Source of the DNA: Dehalococcoidia bacterium
GTDB taxonomy: Bacteria > Chloroflexota > Dehalococcoidia > UBA2979
Assembly: GCA_028279505.1 (NCBI GenBank)
Contig: JANQNP010000126.1
Location: forward strand, 20,027 to 84,026
Reading direction: 5' to 3'
DNA length: 64,000 nucleotides
Shown here: piece by piece, positions 35,023 to 43,373 of the stretch
Layout of the letters: each line of letters starts with the position of its first letter
Numbering within the stretch: position 1 is the first letter of the stretch
Program-made: the position numbers and the translations under genes
The notes under the pieces: generated by a model
Told to the model about the DNA's origin: nothing
What the model saw: the letters and a program-made list of their open reading frames with translations, nothing else
The model's database searches: none

Positions 35023-35658
35023 CTACGAACTTGACGCTGCCCCACCTTGAAGCAACGAGTAGGGAATCGGAGGCAGTGATTCTCGGAGCAAGGGGCACAC
35101 GCGGGCCGCCGCGTCAAGCGTGGGGCGGAGGGGGTAGGTGCGCCCGAGGAACCAAATCGAGTTAATACCCGAGCGATCGAAGCTGACTCCAGGTGCAGGG
35201 TTGTCGCGAAACTGCTCGAAGATCTTCTCGGACCCGATCCTTAGCGACCGATCTCGCTCGGCGAGATGCTCTTGCCACGTACCCATGTTCGCCGCTCGCC
35301 AACCTTCCTCCACCCCTTGAGCCATAAACACATCGATGTGTTCCAGCAAGTTTCGAAGTCGTCTGAGCTGAGCCCGATCGAAGGATCCAACGTAGGCATC
35401 GACTGCTCGCGCCAAGGGTTGGTGCTCGATAGTCGGCCGGACCCATCTCAACCGTCGATAGCCTTGCTTCATTCCCATCACGAGGTCGTAGGCCGCGAGC
35501 TGCAAACGCTCCAACTGATCTTGAAGCATCAGAGCGCGAGTTCCGTCGTCGGTGTCTTCGGCCCACTCAGGTCGAGCAGGGACCTGGGAACGTCGAGGCA
35601 GCGACTCCAGCCACATCAGAGCCTGCCGACTCAGCACCCAAACTGCGTCGTCATCCAC
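35023..35658 (-). CDS. Orphan protein of unknown function
   Basis: A 211-residue protein without recognised domains. It is helix-rich with charged segments (LQLAAYDLVMGMKQGYRRLRW, LRRLRNLLEHIDVFMAQG), has no signal peptide and ends in ASSS. GTG 35658 overlaps the hydrolase stop by eight bases (GTGGATGA), so it may be translationally coupled to it. Base composition is visibly less GC-rich than that of its neighbours, a sign of possible recent acquisition. A helical nucleic-acid-associated protein is one possibility but nothing more can be said. Confidence 0.6.
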   Translation of the reverse strand: MDDDAVWVLSRQALMWLESLPRRSQVPARPEWAEDTDDGTRALMLQDQLERLQLAAYDLVMGMKQGYRRLRWVRPTIEHQPLARAVDAYVGSFDRAQLRRLRNLLEHIDVFMAQGVEEGWRAANMGTWQEHLAERDRSLRIGSEKIFEQFRDNPAPGVSFDRSGINSIWFLGRTYPLRPTLDAAARVCPLLRESLPPIPYSLLQGGAASSS

Positions 35659-36442
35659 CTCGGAACGCCTCGGCGAGGAGGGTGTCGAGGAGGGCGTTGA
35701 AGGCGGCGGGGCGCTCCCAGTAGACGGAGTGGCCGGTGTTGGGGACGCCCTCGTAGCGGGCGCCGGGGACGAGGCGGCTGGCGCGCTGGATGAGCGGGGC
35801 GGGGATGATGGCGTCTTCGTCGCCGGCGAGGAAGAGGACGGGCATGGTGAGCTTCGCGAGGTCGGCGACCGGGACGGCGCCGTCGGCGACGGAGTAATCG
35901 GCGGTGAGGTCGCGGGGCGGGTTGGTGCCTCGGACCTGCTGGTAGAGGAACAGTCCTTCCGGGTGCTCGTGGATGAAGGACTGGGCGACCATCGAGGTCT
36001 GGCGCATCGGATCGTCGGGGGTGGGGACGGCCTCGAGGGCGGCGCGCCATTCGGTCAGGAGGTCCTCGTCGCCGACGCCGAGGAGGGTGTCGGCCATAAC
36101 GAGGCCGCGCACTCGCTCCGGGTGGGCGGCGGCGAAGGTGATGCAGGTGAAGCCGCCCATGGACTGGCCGACGAGGACGGCGTCGTCGATGCCGGCGTCC
36201 GTGAGGATCGCCTCGAGATCCGCGGTGTAGGCGCGGATGTAGCTACCGGAGGCGTCGGTGCTGGCGCCGAAGCCGCGGTGGTCAAAGATCAGGCAGCGAT
36301 AGTCGTCGCGGTAGCGCGGGATCTGCTGCCACCAGCTCAGGTGGTTCCCGCCCGCGCCGTGGGCGAAGACGATCGTGCGCGGGCCGTCGCCGTGCAGCTC
36401 GTAGTAGAGGGACGAGCCGTCGGCGACGGTGACGGCGGGCAC
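35651..36442 (-). CDS. Alpha/beta hydrolase
   Basis: A 263-residue serine hydrolase: oxyanion-hole segment FAHGAGGNHLSWW, nucleophile elbow LVGQSMGGFT, acid Asp in FLAGDEDAII and His in PNTGHSVYWERP. It resembles 3-oxoadipate enol-lactonase and related esterases; the substrate is unknown. GTG start at 36442, 15 bases downstream of the ThuA-like gene, so probably in one transcript. Confidence 0.88.
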   Translation of the reverse strand: MPAVTVADGSSLYYELHGDGPRTIVFAHGAGGNHLSWWQQIPRYRDDYRCLIFDHRGFGASTDASGSYIRAYTADLEAILTDAGIDDAVLVGQSMGGFTCITFAAAHPERVRGLVMADTLLGVGDEDLLTEWRAALEAVPTPDDPMRQTSMVAQSFIHEHPEGLFLYQQVRGTNPPRDLTADYSVADGAVPVADLAKLTMPVLFLAGDEDAIIPAPLIQRASRLVPGARYEGVPNTGHSVYWERPAAFNALLDTLLAEAFRGG

Positions 36443-36457
36443 GCGCGCCCTCGGAGG

Positions 36458-37279
36458 CTAGATCTCGCCGAGGCCCCAGCTGACGCCGTTGGCGAGGAGG
36501 GTGCGGAAGCCCTCGGTCTCCCAGGAACCTCGGAGGTGGAGCGGGACGACGTGGTTGGGGTCGACGCTCTCGTGCACCGAGCGCTGGCTGTTGGTCTGCG
36601 GCGTGTGGCAGTGGCCGAGGGTGGTGTAGGCGACGGCGCCCTGGCTGAGGGTGCGCTCGAAGGCGATGGCGCGCTTCGAGGTGCCGGGCAGAACGGCGGT
36701 GTCGGCCTCGTAGTAGAAGCCGGTCTCGGAGGGCGGGACGAGGCCCCAGTCGGCGGTGAGCAGGACCTCGGTCTGGTCGGGGGCCTGGAGTTCGACCATG
36801 TAGGGCTCATCGATGGTCTCGAAGACCTCGGGCATGCCTTTGGTCAGCGGGTGCTTGGTGTCGGTGAGCTCGACGTTGAACTTGCGGATCGGCGGGTGGT
36901 GGATGAAGAAGCCGCCGAGGGTGTTGTGGTAGTCCATCTTCACCATCTGGCGCTGGTCGCGATCGGGCATGCGGGCGGCCTTGCCGCCGCTGCTGCCGTG
37001 GAGCGCGAGCCAGCGACCGCCGGCCTCGACCCACTGGCGGAGCACCTCGTGCTGGTGCTCCTGGGCGATCGGGCCCGAGACGTAGGTGACGAGGAGCTTG
37101 CAGTCGGGCAGCCACTTCTCGATGTCGTCGTAGTCGTTGGTGACGGTGGTGTTCACGTGCTCGCGCTTGTTGAGCTCCTCGAGGATCTGGAGGCGCGCGT
37201 AGTCGTGGTCGTGACCGGCCATCTGCCCGGCGGGGAAGCCACCTGCCAGTACGTGTGCGCGGATTCGTTCGGTGGCCAT
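36458..37279 (-). CDS. ThuA-like domain protein
   Basis: A 273-residue protein with a glutamine-amidotransferase-like ThuA fold: HDYARLQILEELNKREHV, CKLLVTYVSGPIAQ, WLALHGSSGG and a C-terminal GAVAYTTLGHCH. ThuA-type proteins act in trehalose/sucrose use or as sugar-modifying enzymes, but many are uncharacterised. Start 37279 (MATERIR) has GGGGAG eight bases upstream. First of a probable three-gene operon with the hydrolase and the orphan gene. Confidence 0.8.
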   Translation of the reverse strand: MATERIRAHVLAGGFPAGQMAGHDHDYARLQILEELNKREHVNTTVTNDYDDIEKWLPDCKLLVTYVSGPIAQEHQHEVLRQWVEAGGRWLALHGSSGGKAARMPDRDQRQMVKMDYHNTLGGFFIHHPPIRKFNVELTDTKHPLTKGMPEVFETIDEPYMVELQAPDQTEVLLTADWGLVPPSETGFYYEADTAVLPGTSKRAIAFERTLSQGAVAYTTLGHCHTPQTNSQRSVHESVDPNHVVPLHLRGSWETEGFRTLLANGVSWGLGEI

Positions 37280-37452
37280 CGTCAACACTCCCCCTGCGCC
37301 GTCGGGCGCTCGTCGTTCCCGCGCATCCTACGACCTGCGGCCGTGCATCACACGCCCGGTGGCCGACAGTCGGCGCACCACGCGGGGTGCGGTGCGGCGC
37401 ACGGCGATCCGACGCCTGGCAGCGGGGGGTGATGGCCCTCGAGCGCTGGGGG

Positions 37453-39189
37453 CTAGGGACCGGGGAGCGAGGCGTCCGGCTGGACGTTGCTGTAGTCGCC
37501 GCGGAGGACGCCGTCCGCTTCCAGCTCGGTGGCGAACCACTCGATCTGGAGCGGGCCCTCGCCGTAGGCGCTGAGATCGACCTGCATGAAGAGGGTGTCC
37601 GGCGCGGTGATCTGGATGCAGACGTCGCCCGCACCGCCCGCCTCGACACCGTCGACGGTCTGCACACAGGTCAGGGGCTCACCGGGGCCGCCGCTCAGGA
37701 TCTGCTCGATGCGGGGGCCGGCGGCCCCGGTGATCAGGAGGCGGTACTCAAGCGGCAGCTCCGGCTGCGTGGGGATCGGCGCGCGGAAGGTGACGGTCCG
37801 ATCGAAGGAGCGCAAGACGGGGCGCAGCGTCGAGCGGCTGGTCGCGGGCGCGTAGTAGGGGCGGCAGTGGAGCGCGTCCTCGTCGGGGTGAATCTGGCAG
37901 GTGGTGTAGCCCTCGGGCGGTCCCTGGTCGGGGGTGGGGGTTGCGGTGGCCTCGGTGGCGGGCGCGGCGGTCGTGGTCGGGGCCGGGGTGGAGGTAGACA
38001 CGGACGTCGCCGCGACGGCTCCTCCGCCGCCGGTGGGCGTGGGGGTGCCGTCCTCGTCAGTGCCGTTGCCACCGCCGATGACGATGACGAGGCCGACCAT
38101 GGCGGCGGCGAAGATGCCGCCGCCGGCGATGACGAGGCGGCGGCCGCCGAAGAGGCCGCCGCCGGTGGCGGCGCCGGCGTCCGCGGTGCTGTAGCCGTAG
38201 CGGTCGAGCGCGTCACGGACGCAATCGCGAAAGGGTCCGAGGCCCTCGATGAGTTCGCGCTTGGTGTCGAGGATCTGCTCGGCGCGGCGGACGGCCTCGG
38301 CGCGGGCGTCGGAGCCCTCGGGGAGGGTCTGGGCCTGGGTCATCAGGTCGAAGGCGGCGCCGGCCATGCCGCCGACCATGTTCTCGATCTGCTCAAGGCT
38401 CTCGCCGTTCGGAGTCGCGTTGCTGACGATGCCGCCCTGGGTGCTGGCGAGCTCGATGAGCGCGCGGAGTCCGTCACGGTTGCGGCTGGCGCAGAAGTCG
38501 AGCGCGGCGGCGTACTGGCCCGCCTGCAGCTCGGCGATCAGTTCGCCACGCCTCGTATAGAGGTCACTCAGCCGGCGGTTGAGGGCACGCTGGGCCTCGT
38601 CGGCTTGCGCGGCCGCCTCCTCTTGCGCGGCGAGTTCGGCGGCGACGTCGATCTCACCGCCTCGGGAGTTGATGATCGCGTTGCGGCGCTGGGCGTACTC
38701 CTCCATCCGCTCGAGGCCGACCGCGGCGCTCTGGAGGGCGGTGGCGTAGAGGCCGATGAAGACGCCGATGACCGGGTTCACGGAGAGGCCGGTCATCAGC
38801 TTGGCGAGGTCGGTCACACCGGAGATGACGTCGGCCATCTGGCGGGCCTTGTCGGCGCCGGTCGATTCGTCGGCCTTCGCGACGGCGGTGCTGAAGGAGA
38901 GGACGGCCTGGACGACGGTGTTGATGTTGCCAGCGGTCTCCGCAGCGGTGCCGAGCGGCTGGGCGAACTCGGTCCACTCGTTGAGTGACTCGGAGAACTC
39001 GAAGGCGGCGTCCTTCAGCTGGCCGAGCTCGTAGCGGACCGTCGGGTCGTCGCTCATCCAGTTGGTGATCTCGCCGCCGGAGAGGTTGCTCATCCAGTCG
39101 GTGAACTGCTGGAGCTGCTCGCCGAACGCCTCGGCGGTTTCGAGCAGCTCGATCTCGTGCAGCACCTCTTGCAGGGTGGGCTCGGCCAT
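37453..39189 (-). CDS. Large single-pass membrane protein of unknown function
   Basis: A 578-residue protein. The first ~340 residues are soluble and helical, with a hydrophobic stretch near 136-160 (LSVNPVIGVFIGLYATAL) and coiled-coil-like Ala/Glu-rich helices at 180-230. A clear membrane helix lies at 351-372, then a Thr/Pro/Ala-rich linker (380-422), and a ~155-residue outer domain with four Cys (two possible disulphides) ending at 578. This inside-helix, TM, linker, outer-domain layout suggests a sensor or envelope-spanning scaffold. No family is recognised. It is divergent from the opuC operon. Confidence 0.7.
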   Translation of the reverse strand: MAEPTLQEVLHEIELLETAEAFGEQLQQFTDWMSNLSGGEITNWMSDDPTVRYELGQLKDAAFEFSESLNEWTEFAQPLGTAAETAGNINTVVQAVLSFSTAVAKADESTGADKARQMADVISGVTDLAKLMTGLSVNPVIGVFIGLYATALQSAAVGLERMEEYAQRRNAIINSRGGEIDVAAELAAQEEAAAQADEAQRALNRRLSDLYTRRGELIAELQAGQYAAALDFCASRNRDGLRALIELASTQGGIVSNATPNGESLEQIENMVGGMAGAAFDLMTQAQTLPEGSDARAEAVRRAEQILDTKRELIEGLGPFRDCVRDALDRYGYSTADAGAATGGGLFGGRRLVIAGGGIFAAAMVGLVIVIGGGNGTDEDGTPTPTGGGGAVAATSVSTSTPAPTTTAAPATEATATPTPDQGPPEGYTTCQIHPDEDALHCRPYYAPATSRSTLRPVLRSFDRTVTFRAPIPTQPELPLEYRLLITGAAGPRIEQILSGGPGEPLTCVQTVDGVEAGGAGDVCIQITAPDTLFMQVDLSAYGEGPLQIEWFATELEADGVLRGDYSNVQPDASLPGP

Positions 39190-39315
39190 CGGGAACCCCC
39201 GTTCGCCCGGGCGCGCCGCGGAGACGCGGGCGCCTCACCGGGAATCTACGCCTGTGGGCGGTGCGTTTGTGTAGGGCGGCGTTCACGGGTGGGTTGGGGT
39301 TCGTCCAAAATCGCG

Positions 39316-39321
39316 TAGGCT
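39316..39321 (+). promoter_or_regulatory. Putative -10 box of the opuC operon, leaderless
   Basis: TAGGCT, 6 bases before the ATG at 39328. No AGGAGG-like ribosome site is seen, in keeping with leaderless translation. Confidence 0.4.
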
Positions 39322-39327
39322 CCTTCG

Positions 39328-40452
39328 ATGACCGAACAGCCCGCGATCCGTCTCGACCAGGTGAGCAAGCGCTTCCCGGGGTCCGAGGTGGAAGCCGTCC
39401 GCTCGCTCAGCCTCGACATCCCGCGCGGCTCGATCGTTGCGCTGATCGGGCCATCGGGATGCGGCAAGACGACGACGCTGCGGATGATCAACCGGCTGAT
39501 CGAGCCGACCGGTGGCCGGATCGAGATCGAGGGGGTGGACGTCACCTCGAGAGCGGCGACGGAGCTGCGGCGGGGCATCGGCTACGTGATCCAGCAGGTG
39601 GGGCTGTTCCCGCACCGGACGATCGCGCAGAACATCGCGACGGTGCCGAAGACCCTCGGCTGGGACCGGGCGCGCGTGGACGCTCGGGTCGAGGAGCTGG
39701 CGGAGCTGGTGGGCCTCGAGGCGGAGATGCTCGACCGGTACCCGGACGAGCTATCGGGCGGGCAGCAGCAGCGGGTGGGCGTGGCGCGGGCGCTGGCCGC
39801 GGATCCGCCGGTGCTGCTAATGGACGAGCCGTTCGGGGCGGTGGACCCGATCGTGCGGGGGCGGCTGCAGGACGAGCTGCTGGCGCTGCAGACGCGGGTG
39901 CACAAGACGATCGTGCTGGTGACCCACGACATCGACGAGGCGGTGAAGGTGGCGGACCGGATCGCGCTGCTGAACGTGGGCGGGATCCTCGAGCAGTACG
40001 CGTCGGCGGATGAGTTGCTGCGGACGCCGGCGAACGCGTTCGTCGAGGAGTTCGTGGGCGAGGACCGGGGGATGAAGCGGCTGACGCTGCGGCTGGTGTC
40101 GGATCTGATCGTGACCGACGGGGCGGTGGTGGATGCGGAGGCGGACCGATCCGCGGTGCCGCCGGTGTTGCGGGCGGCGAACAGCGACTGGTTCGGGCTG
40201 ACGCAGGACGGCCGGTTCCTCGGATGGGTGAGCCGGCAGGACTACGAGGCGCAGCCGTCGACGGCGCTGGCGGATCTGCCTCGGGCGCTGCCGGCGGCGC
40301 AGGTGACGCCGGACAGCACGCTGCGGCGGGCGATGGAGGTGATCATGACCTCGGACACCTCGACCGCGGTGGTAGATGACGGGGGACGATTCGGCGGGGT
40401 GGTGACGCTGGAGCAGATCCGGGCGGGGCTGGCGGCTCCGGAGGGGTCGTAG
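39328..40452 (+). CDS. opuCA: Osmoprotectant ABC transporter ATPase with CBS region (OpuCA/ProV-like)
   Basis: A 374-residue ATPase. Walker A GPSGCGKTT, signature [16 protein letters not shown], Walker B VLLMDEPFGAVDPI and switch His in VTHDIDEAVK match the OpuCA/ProV family. Residues ~255-370 form a CBS-like regulatory region (STLRRAMEVIMTSDTSTAVV) that in this family senses ionic strength. It energises uptake of glycine betaine, choline or a related solute. The next gene starts 5 bases after the stop. Confidence 0.93.
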   Translation: MTEQPAIRLDQVSKRFPGSEVEAVRSLSLDIPRGSIVALIGPSGCGKTTTLRMINRLIEPTGGRIEIEGVDVTSRAATELRRGIGYVIQQVGLFPHRTIAQNIATVPKTLGWDRARVDARVEELAELVGLEAEMLDRYPDELSGGQQQRVGVARALAADPPVLLMDEPFGAVDPIVRGRLQDELLALQTRVHKTIVLVTHDIDEAVKVADRIALLNVGGILEQYASADELLRTPANAFVEEFVGEDRGMKRLTLRLVSDLIVTDGAVVDAEADRSAVPPVLRAANSDWFGLTQDGRFLGWVSRQDYEAQPSTALADLPRALPAAQVTPDSTLRRAMEVIMTSDTSTAVVDDGGRFGGVVTLEQIRAGLAAPEGS

Positions 40453-40457
40453 GTTCG

Positions 40458-41138
40458 GTGTTCGATCTGCCGGTCCTGCAGGCGCGGAACCCGATCATCC
40501 GCTGGTCCTACTTCGTGGACGAGTGGGACCAGATCCAGGCGGCGCTGCAGCAGCACATCGAGCTGACGGTGATCGCGATGGCGATCGGGATCGTGGTGTC
40601 GTCGGCCCTCGCGGGGGTCGCGCTGCGGTACGCGTGGAGCCTGCCGCCGATCACGGCGTTCAGCAGCTTCCTGTACACGATCCCGAGCGTGGCGCTGTTC
40701 GGGCTGCTGGTGCCGTACACGGGGCTGTCGCGGACGACGGCGGTGATCCCGCTGGCGAGCTACACGCTACTCGTCCTCGTGACGAGCATCGTCGACGGGT
40801 TCCGGGCGGTGCCGGCGGAGGTGCGTGACGCGGCGGATGGGATGGGGCTGACACCGCGGCAGCGGGTGCTGCAGGTCGAGCTACCGCTCGCGCTGCCGTA
40901 CATCGTGACGGGGCTGCGGATCGCGACGGTGTCGACGGTGGGGCTGGTGACGGTGGCGGCGATCATCGGGCAGGGCGGCCTGGGGCGCCTGATCCTCGAT
41001 GGGTTGCGTCGCGCGTTCTGGACGCCGATGACGATCGGGGCGTCGCTGTCGATCGTGCTGGCGCTGCTCCTCGATGCGGCGACCTACGGGGCGGGGCGGG
41101 TCGCGATGCCGTGGGCACGGCGAGGTCGGGCCTCGTGA
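40458..41138 (+). CDS. opuCB: Osmoprotectant ABC transporter permease (OpuCB-like)
   Basis: A 226-residue permease with about five membrane helices. Family segments are HIELTVIAMAIGIVV, FLYTIPSVALFGLLVPYTG, the EAA-like loop VRDAADGMGLTPRQRVLQVE and IGQGGLGRLI. GTG start at 40458. Its stop (41136-41138) overlaps the next permease start as GTGA. It forms half of the membrane channel. Confidence 0.92.
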   Translation: MFDLPVLQARNPIIRWSYFVDEWDQIQAALQQHIELTVIAMAIGIVVSSALAGVALRYAWSLPPITAFSSFLYTIPSVALFGLLVPYTGLSRTTAVIPLASYTLLVLVTSIVDGFRAVPAEVRDAADGMGLTPRQRVLQVELPLALPYIVTGLRIATVSTVGLVTVAAIIGQGGLGRLILDGLRRAFWTPMTIGASLSIVLALLLDAATYGAGRVAMPWARRGRAS

Positions 41139-41863
41139 GCGTCGTCGTGGTGCTGCAGGCGGCGGTGCCGCGGGATATCGGGCTGTTCGAGTGGCTCCTC
41201 GATGGGGACACGTGGACGGGGCGGGCGGGGATCCTGTCTTCGCTCCTCGACACGGTGATCCTGTGCGGTGCGGTGATGGCGACGGCGATCGTGCTGACGG
41301 TGCCGCTGGCGACGGCGCTGGCCCACTACCGGAAGGGCGAGCTGACGCTGACGTGGTTCGTGACGCTGAGCCGCGCGATCCCGACGTTCGCGGTGGCGGG
41401 GTTGCTGGTGCCGATCGCCCTCAAACGGGGGTGGGGATTCGAGCCGTGGCCGATCTTCCTCGCGCTGTTGTTGCTGGCGCTGCCGCCGATCTACCTCAAC
41501 ACGTACACGGCGGTGCGGCAGGTCGACCAGGGGGCGGTGGACGCGGCGCGAGCGATGGGGTTCCGCGAACGCGACGTGCTGTTCCGGGTTGAGTTGGCCC
41601 TCGCGATGACCGTGGTGTTGACGGGGATTCGAGTGGCGGCGGTGCAGGTGGTGGCGACGGAGCCGATCCGGGCGTTCCTTGGCGGTGACGGATTAGGCAG
41701 ATATGTTCGTGATGGGTTAGGCCAGAACAACGACACGCTTGTCGTGGGTGGAGCGATACTCGTCGCCGCCCTGGCCGCAACGACCGGGCTCGCGTTCGCC
41801 CTCCTCGAACGCGTGGTGTTGCCGAACGGGATCCGGCGACTCCAGAGCACACAAACACGTTAG
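41135..41863 (+). CDS. opuCD: Osmoprotectant ABC transporter permease (OpuCD-like)
   Basis: A 242-residue permease similar in plan to the upstream one, with SRAIPTFAVAGLLVPIAL, the EAA loop VDAARAMGFRERDVLFRVEL and AFLGGDGLGRYV. GTG 41135 is chosen because it overlaps the OpuCB stop; GTG 41111 is a possible earlier start. It pairs with OpuCB; opuCC follows 13 bases downstream. Confidence 0.92.
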   Translation: MSVVVVLQAAVPRDIGLFEWLLDGDTWTGRAGILSSLLDTVILCGAVMATAIVLTVPLATALAHYRKGELTLTWFVTLSRAIPTFAVAGLLVPIALKRGWGFEPWPIFLALLLLALPPIYLNTYTAVRQVDQGAVDAARAMGFRERDVLFRVELALAMTVVLTGIRVAAVQVVATEPIRAFLGGDGLGRYVRDGLGQNNDTLVVGGAILVAALAATTGLAFALLERVVLPNGIRRLQSTQTR

Positions 41864-41876
41864 GCAGAGGGAACTG

Positions 41877-42776
41877 ATGACGAAGAAGATCGTATTGCTA
41901 TTGGCTGGGCTGATGATGGCCAGCTTGCTCGTCGCCGCGTGCGGCGACGACGACGGGGACGACCCGGAGGGCCCAACGATCCGGGTTCGTGGTCAGGCCT
42001 TTTCCGAGTCCGTGACGATCGCCGAGGTCTATGCGCAGTACCTGCAGGCAAAGGGCTACGACGTTGAGGTCTTGACGGCCGCCGGGTTCCGGACCGAGGC
42101 GATCGACGCGCTGCAGAACGACGACGTCGACCTGATCATCGACTACATCGGCGGGGCGCTCTCCGCGCTCGCACCGGATGCCGGCCCGAGCGCCGACCCG
42201 GATGAGATCGTGGAGACGATCGCGCCGTTGTACGAGGAGTTCGGGACGACGCTGCTCGACTACTCACCAGCGGTCGACGGGGACGCGTTCGTGGTCCGCG
42301 GCGACTCCGAGGCGTCGACGATCTCTGACGTCGCTTCGCTCAACTACGTGCTCGGCGCTTCGGCGGCCTGCTTCGAGCGGCCGCAGTGCTTCATCGGCTT
42401 CACGGACCCGGAGATCTACGGGATCGAGTTCGCCGACGAGGTGACGATCGAGTTCGGTCCGCTGCTCGGTGAGGCGCTTGCCGCCGAGGAAGTGGACGCG
42501 GTGATCTGGAACACGACCGCGCCGCAGATCGACGCGAACGGGTTCAAGGTTCTCGAGGACGACCAGGGGCTGTTCCCTGCTCAGAACATCGCTCCGATCG
42601 TCCGCACCTCGGTGCTGGACGAGTATGGCGACCAGCTGAAGGACGACCTGAACGCGCTCAGCGAGGCGATCTCGACGGAGGACCTGCTGGCGTGGAACAA
42701 CGAGACCGACATCGAGCTGCGCGAGTCCGATGACGTTGCGGCCGAATGGCTCGAGGACGAAGGGCTGCTCGACTAG
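41877..42776 (+). CDS. opuCC: Osmoprotectant-binding lipoprotein (OpuCC/OpuAC-like)
   Basis: A 299-residue lipoprotein with lipobox LVAAC (Cys22) and acidic residues after it. The OpuAC-type domain shows VRGQAFSESVTIAEVYAQYL, LIIDYIGGALSAL and the C-terminal LDEYGDQLKDDLNALSEAIS. It binds the compatible solute for OpuCA-CB-CD. GCAGAGGGAA precedes the ATG. The gene ends the operon and is followed by a strong terminator. Confidence 0.92.
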   Translation: MTKKIVLLLAGLMMASLLVAACGDDDGDDPEGPTIRVRGQAFSESVTIAEVYAQYLQAKGYDVEVLTAAGFRTEAIDALQNDDVDLIIDYIGGALSALAPDAGPSADPDEIVETIAPLYEEFGTTLLDYSPAVDGDAFVVRGDSEASTISDVASLNYVLGASAACFERPQCFIGFTDPEIYGIEFADEVTIEFGPLLGEALAAEEVDAVIWNTTAPQIDANGFKVLEDDQGLFPAQNIAPIVRTSVLDEYGDQLKDDLNALSEAISTEDLLAWNNETDIELRESDDVAAEWLEDEGLLD

Positions 42777-42816
42777 GCGAGCCCGTGCCCGGCTTGCCGG
42801 GCCAGTGATCGAACGG

Positions 42817-42850
42817 CAGAGGCCGGGGCGAGTGCCCCGGCCTCTGTTTA
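42817..42850 (+). terminator. Intrinsic terminator after the opuC operon
   Basis: A 13-bp perfect stem, CAGAGGCCGGGGC / GCCCCGGCCTCTG, with loop GAGT, followed by TTTAT. It lies 40 bases after the opuCC stop. The rest of the gap (to 43016) shows no other feature. Confidence 0.85.
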
Positions 42851-43016
42851 TGTCTCGATGACGGAGCGAGGCCGCGAGCGCACTCGGAACCCGGGGGGCA
42901 CGGCGGATGCCCCGGCCGTTTGTGCCCCGCGGACGAGACGGTTGGCCCTTGGCGCGTCGGCGCGGGCCTGCTCTGCTCGCCCGATGAACGCGGGAGGGCA
43001 AGGAGCGGAGGACGGG

Positions 43017-43373
43017 ATGTCCGAGGCTGAGACCGCCGCGCGCGAGGCAGCAGGCGCCTTCGACCTCAGTGCGGTGGCCCGCGAGGTGCGAGCGCAGCGG
43101 GCGAGCCGGGGTTGGTCGCACGCGCCGACGCCGAAGGAGCTAGCGACGGAGCTATCGGTCCGCGCGACCGCGCTCCTCGAACAGTTCGAACACGGGAACG
43201 AGACGAGCGACGAGGTGCGGGCGGACGAGGAGCGGATGGCCCTCGTGCGCGAGCGCCTGGCGGAGGCGGCGCTCGACCTGATCGCGCTGTCGCAGGAGCT
43301 GGAAATCGAGCTGGACGAGGCGATCGCGTCGCTGCTGGAGTCGCGGCGGGCGACGGCCGGCCTCGGCGCGTGA
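43017..43373 (+). CDS. MazG-like protein with altered metal ligands
   Basis: A 118-residue all-helical protein similar to short MazG-like NTP pyrophosphohydrolases: VRAQRASRGWSHAPTPKELA, then ELSVRATALLEQFEHGN and RLAEAALDLIALSQELEIELDEAI. In active members the second segment reads like EAAELLE; here the first Glu is Arg and the second Ala, and a later Glu/Asp pair is also changed, so catalysis is doubtful. Start ATG 43017 has GGAGG 8 bases upstream. Its stop overlaps the glycosidase start as GTGA. Confidence 0.72.
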   Translation: MSEAETAAREAAGAFDLSAVAREVRAQRASRGWSHAPTPKELATELSVRATALLEQFEHGNETSDEVRADEERMALVRERLAEAALDLIALSQELEIELDEAIASLLESRRATAGLGA

